Source: DASXPG01 sp044449445
GTDB lineage: Bacteria > Gemmatimonadota > Gemmatimonadetes > Gemmatimonadales > JACORV01
Direction: 5' to 3'
Assembly: GCA_044449445.1 (NCBI GenBank)
Contig: JBIOIA010000104.1
Location: 1-9,353, forward strand
DNA length: 9,353 nucleotides
Below are positions 5,621-9,353 of the stretch, one piece after another. Every line of letters starts with the position of its first letter. Position 1 is the stretch's first letter. A program made the translations under genes and the position numbers. The notes below the pieces were generated by a model that worked only from the letters and a program-made list of their open reading frames with translations, was not told the origin of the DNA and did not search any database.

Positions 5621-6045
5621 TGCACATCGGGCTCGCCGTGGTGTGCGATCACGCGCTGATCGACCAGGCGGGCAAGCTGTCGGTCATCGGGATCTTCGAG
5701 CGCATCTGGGTCGAGCGGTTCCCCGCCGTGCATCCCCGGCTGCACCTCGTGCTGCGGCTCAAGGGCCGGCGCACGGAGATCGGCGACCACCCGGTCGTGA
5801 TCGTGCTCAAGGACCCCGACGGCAACCAGGTGCTGCGCGGCGACGGCTCGGTCCAGATCGGCGAGCCGCCGGCCGGCGTGACCGAAGTGGAGGCCGGGGC
5901 GGTGCTTGCCTTCGACGTCCCGCTGGAGCGCGCGGGCACGTACACGTTCGACATCGAGGTGGACGGCGAGCACCAGGCGAGCGTGCCGGTCGCCGTCTCG
6001 CAGATGCCGGCGCCCGCGCCGCAGAGCCCCGGGCAGATGCACTGA
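5620..6045 (+). CDS. DUF6941-like protein
   Basis: The 141-residue product begins MHIGLAVVCDHALIDQAGKLSVIGIFERIWVERFPAVHP, a pattern I associate with DUF6941 proteins (VCDH, GKLSVIGIF, FPxxHP). The rest looks like a small beta sandwich, with alternating strands such as VVIVLKDPDGN, VLAFDVPLERAGTYTFDIEVDG and a Pro-rich tail (MPAPAPQSPGQMH). The phrase GTYTFDIEVDGEH resembles immunoglobulin-like or accessory beta domains, but no catalytic motif is evident. The ATG overlaps the TGA of the cyclophilin gene by one base, so translation is coupled. Upstream in-frame sequence inside the cyclophilin gene is open but is only a shadow. Function unknown, likely cytosolic. Confidence 0.78.
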   Translation: MHIGLAVVCDHALIDQAGKLSVIGIFERIWVERFPAVHPRLHLVLRLKGRRTEIGDHPVVIVLKDPDGNQVLRGDGSVQIGEPPAGVTEVEAGAVLAFDVPLERAGTYTFDIEVDGEHQASVPVAVSQMPAPAPQSPGQMH

Positions 6046-6128
6046 ACGACTGACACCGTAGAATCATCATCACGACATCATGATGGCAGCGAAATTCCCC
6101 AGGCGCTGCAACGGTTTTCCAGCACCCA
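6046..6128. other. Intergenic stretch with CATCAT hairpin
   Basis: The 117-nt gap before the M30-like gene contains CATCAT (6065-6070) pairing with ATGATG (6080-6085) around a 9-nt loop, and within it the palindrome CATCATGATG (6076-6085). A TAGAAT at 6059-6064 resembles a -10 box but has no convincing -35. The hairpin lacks a T-tract and is a poor intrinsic terminator. No gene is supported here. Confidence 0.3.
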
Positions 6129-6157
6129 CGAACATCCCTCGGCCGCCGGCGTATAAT
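6129..6157 (+). promoter_or_regulatory. Promoter of the M30-like gene, probably leaderless
   Basis: A perfect TATAAT (6152-6157) ends 5 nt before the ATG at 6163. A weak -35 candidate CGAACA (6129-6134, 3 of 6) is 17 bp upstream. No Shine-Dalgarno is present, which again fits a leaderless mRNA. The consensus -10 in a GC-rich gap is unlikely to be chance. Confidence 0.65.
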
Positions 6158-6162
6158 GTCGG

Positions 6163-7923
6163 ATGCCATTGACCCGCTCCTTTACGCACCTCGCGACGCT
6201 CGCGCTCACACTCCTGGCTGCCTGCGAGTACACGACCGCCGCGCCGAGCACGTCGCTGTTCGTCAGCAACCCGTGCTCGCCGACGGGCACGGTGAGCGTC
6301 CTCGTCAATACCGCGACGCGGATCGATTGCAGCAATGGCGGCACGACCTTCACGCTCGAGGGCGGCGGTGCCAGCTACCTCGTCGTTCCGCAGTTCGTCA
6401 CCGATGCGGTCGCCAATAATTGGGTCTATTACAGCCTCGCCACGGGCAACCTCGCGGCCATCACCGCGTCCCCGAACGGAGCCGCTGCGGCGCTGAGGGC
6501 CGGGGCACAGCGCCCGTCGGCGAGCACGATTCCGTCCGTGACGCCGAACCGCGGCCAGATCGCGTTCGACCACCTGATGCTCGCGCGGGAACGCCAGTTC
6601 GCCCTGAGCGCGTTCCACGGCATGGCGGCGCTGCGCGCGCCGACGCAGGCGAACATCACGCAATCGCTGCCGGCGCTCGGCAGCATCCGCCCCTTCCGAG
6701 TGCTGAACAGTCTCACCGGGAGCACGTTCGCGACCGCCAACGCAAAGCTCGTCTACATCGGCTCGAGCATCCTGCTCTACGTGGACACGCTCGCGCCAGC
6801 GAACGGCTTCACGCCGACGGCGCTCCAGAGCTTCGGCGTGTACTTCGACTCGACGCTGTACGCGATCGACACGACGGCGTTCGGCGGGCCCGCGGACATC
6901 GACGGCAACGGGCGCGTCATCATGCTCATGAGCCCGGCGGTCAACTCGATAACGCCCAGCGCGACGTGCACGAGCCAGGGATACGTCGCCGGATTCTTCA
7001 ATCCCGAGGACTTCAACAACTCATCGGACCCGAACTCCAACGTGGGCGAAGTCTTCTACTCGATCGTGCCGGATTCGCTGGGCACGTACAGCTGCGCTCA
7101 CTCGGTGGCGTCGGTCACCAGCACCGTGCCGGCGGTCTTCCTGCACGAACTCCAGCACCTGATCGACTTCTCGCAGCACGTGGTGGTGAGCGGCGGCGAC
7201 CCGGGCTCTTCGTGGCTGGATGAGGGACTGAGCATCACGGCGGAGGAGCTGGGCTCGGTCTACTACGAGCAGAAGTGCCCGCCGCCTTCGTGCCGGACCA
7301 ACTCCGCGCAGCTGTTCCCGGACAGCTCGCAGGGCTTCATACAGAGTTTTCTCGGGGATTCCTACGCCTATGCGTTCCTGCCCGACACCGCGAGCATCAC
7401 GCTCCACTCGGACGATGAGCTGGGTTTCGACTGGCGCGGCGGCGTGTGGCTCCTCGCGCGCTACCTGGGCGACCAGGTGGGCCCCGGCTTCTACAAGAAC
7501 CTCGAGAAGGGTCCGTCCGACGGGATCCTCGACATCCAGCAGGCGTCCGGGCAGTCCTTCCCGGCGCTGTTCGCCAACTTCGGCCTGGCGCTCTACACCG
7601 ACAGCCTGCCCGGACTGGCTCGGACCACCGCCCCGCTCGCGAACCGGTTCACCTCGCGCAACCTGAGCCAGATATGGGCCAGGTGGTCGGTCACCAACGG
7701 CGGGCCGGGCAGCGGGTTCCCCACGATGCCGCTGCTCCTATACTCGATCACGACCGACACCAGCTCCTCGGTGATGACCCCCGGGACCATGTCGTTCTAC
7801 CGGCTCGACACCGCCGCCGGGGCGAGCACCGTGACCGTCCGGTTCTCGGGCCCCGGAGGATCGGCCTTCCCGGCGTCCCTCAAGCCCCAGATCGCAATCT
7901 TCCGGCTGCCCGCGGGGCAATAG
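6163..7923 (+). CDS. Lipoprotein zinc metallopeptidase, M30 (hyicolysin)-like
   Basis: The 586-residue product starts with a lipoprotein signal: MPLTRSFTHLATLALTLLAAC, lipobox L18-A-A-C21, so it should be anchored to a membrane on the extracytoplasmic side. The catalytic core is FLHELQHLIDFSQH (327-339), with the zinc motif H328-E329-X2-H332, followed by SSWLDEGLSITAEEL (349-363), where E354 in the WLDEG motif is the likely third zinc ligand (a gluzincin arrangement). A calcium-site-like loop ADIDGNGRV (244-252) precedes the core. This order resembles peptidase family M30. The N-terminal 80 residues and the C-terminal segment (about 520-586) look like beta-rich accessory domains. Cysteines C38/C56 and C372/C377 could form disulfides. 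The ATG sits 5 nt after a consensus -10 box. It should hydrolyse proteins, but the substrate is unknown. Confidence 0.8.
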   Translation: MPLTRSFTHLATLALTLLAACEYTTAAPSTSLFVSNPCSPTGTVSVLVNTATRIDCSNGGTTFTLEGGGASYLVVPQFVTDAVANNWVYYSLATGNLAAITASPNGAAAALRAGAQRPSASTIPSVTPNRGQIAFDHLMLARERQFALSAFHGMAALRAPTQANITQSLPALGSIRPFRVLNSLTGSTFATANAKLVYIGSSILLYVDTLAPANGFTPTALQSFGVYFDSTLYAIDTTAFGGPADIDGNGRVIMLMSPAVNSITPSATCTSQGYVAGFFNPEDFNNSSDPNSNVGEVFYSIVPDSLGTYSCAHSVASVTSTVPAVFLHELQHLIDFSQHVVVSGGDPGSSWLDEGLSITAEELGSVYYEQKCPPPSCRTNSAQLFPDSSQGFIQSFLGDSYAYAFLPDTASITLHSDDELGFDWRGGVWLLARYLGDQVGPGFYKNLEKGPSDGILDIQQASGQSFPALFANFGLALYTDSLPGLARTTAPLANRFTSRNLSQIWARWSVTNGGPGSGFPTMPLLLYSITTDTSSSVMTPGTMSFYRLDTAAGASTVTVRFSGPGGSAFPASLKPQIAIFRLPAGQ

Positions 7924-7959
7924 CCGAGGCAGGCCCTAACCTGTTGAACGGTCACCCTC

Positions 7960-7965
7960 TATCAT
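7960..7965 (+). promoter_or_regulatory. -10 box of the HD-domain gene, probably leaderless
   Basis: TATCAT (5 of 6 to the -10 consensus) ends 6 nt before the ATG at 7972. No good -35 hexamer is found at 16-18 bp; a TTGAAC at 7944-7949 is only 10 bp away and cannot serve. GAGG touches the ATG and is too close to be a Shine-Dalgarno. The layout matches the other three leaderless-type starts in the window. Confidence 0.5.
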
Positions 7966-7971
7966 TTGAGG

Positions 7972-8550
7972 ATGAACCGCGCCGAAGCCCTCGCCCTGAT
8001 CCACGAATACACCGAGTCCGACGCCCTGCGGAAGCACATGCTGGCCGTCGAGGCCGCCATGCGGGCCTACGCCAGGAAGAGCGGGGAGAACGAGGACACC
8101 TGGGGCCTGGTGGGCCTGCTGCACGACTTCGACTACGAGCGGTTTCCGAATGCGGCGCACGCGGCCGACCAGGAACATCCCGCCGAGGGCTCGCGGATCC
8201 TGGCGGCGAAGGGGTTGCCGGAGGACCTGCGACGGGCGATCCTGGGCCATGCATCCTATACGGCGGTGCCGCGCGAGACGCCGCTGGCGAAGACGCTGTT
8301 TGCGGTGGACGAGCTGTGCGGATTCCTGGTCGCGTGCGCGCTGGTGCGCCCGAGCCGCAGCCTTGGCGACCTCGAGGTCGGCTCCGTCAAGAAGAAGCTC
8401 AAGGACAAGGCGTTCGCCCGCGGCGTGAGCCGCGACGACATCAGCCAGGGCGCCCAGGAGCTCGGCGTGGAGCTCGACGCCCACATCAAGTTCGTGATCG
8501 AGGCCCTGCGGCCCGTGGAACGGGACCTCGGCCTCGGCGCGAGCGGCTAA
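7972..8550 (+). CDS. HD-domain protein, putative metal-dependent phosphohydrolase
   Basis: The 192-residue product has a single HD domain covering about residues 1-125. The metal-binding set is visible: H22 in LRKHMLAVEAAM, the H51-D52 pair in GLVGLLHDFDYE, H69 in EHPAEGSRIL, H93 in ILGHASY and D113 in FAVDELCGF. The spacing is that of small HDIG hydrolases, which often act on nucleotides or phosphate esters; the substrate cannot be told from sequence. The C-terminal part (about 130-180) is a charged helical region (SVKKKLKDKAFARGVSRDDI). The ATG at 7972 is preferred over a TTG two codons upstream because it is the ATG positioned after the -10 box. The protein should be cytosolic. It lies alone between the M30-like gene and the sigma factor gene. 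Confidence 0.9.
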   Translation: MNRAEALALIHEYTESDALRKHMLAVEAAMRAYARKSGENEDTWGLVGLLHDFDYERFPNAAHAADQEHPAEGSRILAAKGLPEDLRRAILGHASYTAVPRETPLAKTLFAVDELCGFLVACALVRPSRSLGDLEVGSVKKKLKDKAFARGVSRDDISQGAQELGVELDAHIKFVIEALRPVERDLGLGASG

Positions 8551-8554
8551 CCCC

Positions 8555-8572
8555 AAGCCCCGCAACGGGCTT
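8555..8572 (+). other. Small hairpin after the HD-domain gene
   Basis: AAGCCC (8555-8560) pairs with GGGCTT (8567-8572) around a 6-nt loop, 4 nt after the stop codon. No T-tract follows, so it is at best a weak or factor-assisted terminator between the HD gene and the sigma factor gene. Confidence 0.3.
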
Positions 8573-8590
8573 CAACGCCCCCACCTCCAC

Positions 8591-9166
8591 TTGCGTACAT
8601 CTCTCAGAGAGTTGGACGACGCCGCCCTGGCGGCAAAGGCCATGGCCGGGAGCCGGGAAGCGTTCGGCGAGCTGGTCGGCCGGCACCAGGCGGCGGTCCG
8701 GCGGGTCGCCCGCGCGGTCACGGGCGATGAGCACGACGCCGACGATGCGGCGCAGGAAGCGTTCCTGTCGGCGCTCGACCGGCTGGAGACATACGACCGG
8801 AAGCGGCCGTTCGGCCCGTGGCTGATGCGGATCGCGAGCAACGCCGCGATCGACCTGCTCCGGCGCCGGGCGGTCAGGCGGGCGGAGCCGCTCGACGAAG
8901 CGCTGACGGCCAGCTCCCGCTCTCCCGCGCGCGACGCCGAGCACACGGAGCTGCGCGCGGCGCTCTCCGCGGCGCTCGCGGCCCTGCCGGAGCGGCAGCG
9001 TGCGGCGATAACCCTGTTCGATCTCGAGGGGTATGCCCACGCGGAGATAGCTGAAATCCTCGGCGTACCCGAGGGAACAGTTCGATCGGATGTGTTTCAC
9101 GCGCGGCGCAAGCTACGCGAATCGCTGGGCCAGTATGACCCGGCGCGAATCGAGGAGGACGGATGA
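8591..9166 (+). CDS. ECF-type RNA polymerase sigma factor
   Basis: The 191-residue product has sigma-70 region 2 at about 23-94: AFGELVGRHQAAVRRVARAV, DADDAAQEAFLSALDRL and FGPWLMRIASNAAIDLLRRR. Region 4 is at about 122-176: LAALPERQRAAITLFDLEGYAHAEIAEILGVPEGTVRSDVFHARRKLRESL, which includes the helix-turn-helix that reads the -35 element. There is no region 1 or 3, typical of extracytoplasmic-function sigma factors. A TTG at 8591 is used as start because region 2 needs residues upstream of the first ATG (8642). A second TTG at 8612 is also possible, with AGAGAG directly before it. The stop overlaps the start of the next gene (ATGA), a usual arrangement with an anti-sigma partner. It directs RNA polymerase to a regulon that cannot be read here. 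Confidence 0.93.
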   Translation: MRTSLRELDDAALAAKAMAGSREAFGELVGRHQAAVRRVARAVTGDEHDADDAAQEAFLSALDRLETYDRKRPFGPWLMRIASNAAIDLLRRRAVRRAEPLDEALTASSRSPARDAEHTELRAALSAALAALPERQRAAITLFDLEGYAHAEIAEILGVPEGTVRSDVFHARRKLRESLGQYDPARIEEDG

Positions 9167-9353
9167 ACGACCGGGAGCTGAAGGACCTGCTGGGCCCCGA
9201 CGACGACGGACGGGGGTTCACGGAAGCCGTGCTGCTGCGCGCCGCGGGTGCGTTGCACCGGCGCCGTGCGGCCGCCGCCGCCCAGGTGCCGGCTTTCGGC
9301 TGGCTCGAGCGGTGGGCACGGCCGTGGGTTGTCGCGGCCCTGCTCCTCATCGC
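9163..9353 (+). CDS. Probable anti-sigma factor, N-terminal part only
   Basis: The gene starts at an ATG that shares 4 nt with the sigma factor stop and is preceded by GAGGAGG (9152-9158) with a 4-nt spacer. The reading frame stays open to the window edge; 63 complete residues are visible. They show an acidic start (MNDRELKDLLGPDDDGRGF), a helical arginine/alanine-rich part (LLRAAGALHRRRAAAAA) and the beginning of a hydrophobic segment (WVVAALLLI, residues 55-63) that is likely a membrane helix. No HxxxCxxC zinc motif is present in this part. Position and membrane helix suggest an anti-sigma factor holding the upstream sigma factor at the membrane, but sequence alone does not prove this. Confidence 0.7.
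   Translation, partial: MNDRELKDLLGPDDDGRGFTEAVLLRAAGALHRRRAAAAAQVPAFGWLERWARPWVVAALLLI

Noticed and set aside
6080..6172. 30-codon small open frame starting in the CATCATGATG palindrome
   Set aside because: No Shine-Dalgarno, no recognisable product, and it overlaps the promoter and start of the M30-like gene; the preceding TAGAAT lacks a -35.
7944..7949. TTGAAC as -35 box for the HD gene
   Set aside because: It is only 10 bp from the -10 box, far shorter than a functional spacer.
7446..8825. Long plus-strand open frame (459 codons) across the M30-like, HD and sigma genes
   Set aside because: It runs out of frame over three recognisable genes and is Arg/Pro/Gly-rich without motifs, as expected of a high-GC shadow frame.
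9163..9353. Zinc-binding anti-sigma (ZAS) domain
   Set aside because: No HxxxCxxC motif occurs in the visible 63 residues; the remainder lies beyond the window.

Overview
The window is a high-GC bacterial chromosome segment carrying ordinary housekeeping-type genes, mostly on the + strand. Several features together suggest Gemmatimonadota or a close relative: the strong GC bias, AQ-type signal peptide cleavage, -10 boxes placed 5-6 nt before start codons, and the pairing of a DUF6941-like gene with a cyclophilin. This assignment is inference from composition and gene content, not from a marker gene. No tRNA, rRNA, CRISPR array, insertion sequence, phage gene or integrase is visible.

Layout. 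1-448: C-terminal part (or whole) of an unrecognised protein. 539-904: small DUF5684-like membrane protein, closed by a strong intrinsic terminator (921-954) that also lies at the end of a convergent - strand gene. 995-1708 (-): secreted SIMPL/DUF541 protein. It is divergent from nth (1814-2485, endonuclease III), and the shared intergenic region holds an 18-bp near-perfect palindrome over the nth -35 box. 2526-4601: YyaL/SSP411 protein (thioredoxin-like domain plus alpha/alpha-barrel). 4611-5105: greA-type transcript cleavage factor. 5165-5620 and 5620-6045: cytosolic cyclophilin translationally coupled to a DUF6941-like protein. 6163-7923: lipoprotein zinc metallopeptidase resembling family M30. 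7972-8550: HD-domain phosphohydrolase. 8591-9166: ECF sigma factor, overlapping by 4 nt a probable anti-sigma gene that runs off the window end.

The genes do not form one pathway. DNA repair (nth), transcription elongation rescue (greA), protein folding (cyclophilin), envelope functions (SIMPL, M30 lipoprotein) and an ECF sigma/anti-sigma pair lie side by side, mostly as single transcription units. I do not see a new multi-gene defence or biosynthetic system.

The most interesting signals are non-coding or embedded. (1) Four genes (nth, greA, the M30-like protein and the HD protein) have a TANNNT box ending 5-6 nt before the ATG and no usable Shine-Dalgarno, which is the layout of leaderless transcripts. 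In greA the -10 box contains the stop codon of the preceding gene, and its spacer holds a G8 run. (2) A 30-bp element of four heptamers (TTTCGAC type) occurs in the nth-yyaL gap and again, inverted, inside yyaL as an exactly in-frame 10-codon insert. (3) Two other short tandem elements occur: ACACAGG x3 inside yyaL, and CTGTCT at a 10-bp period before the cyclophilin.
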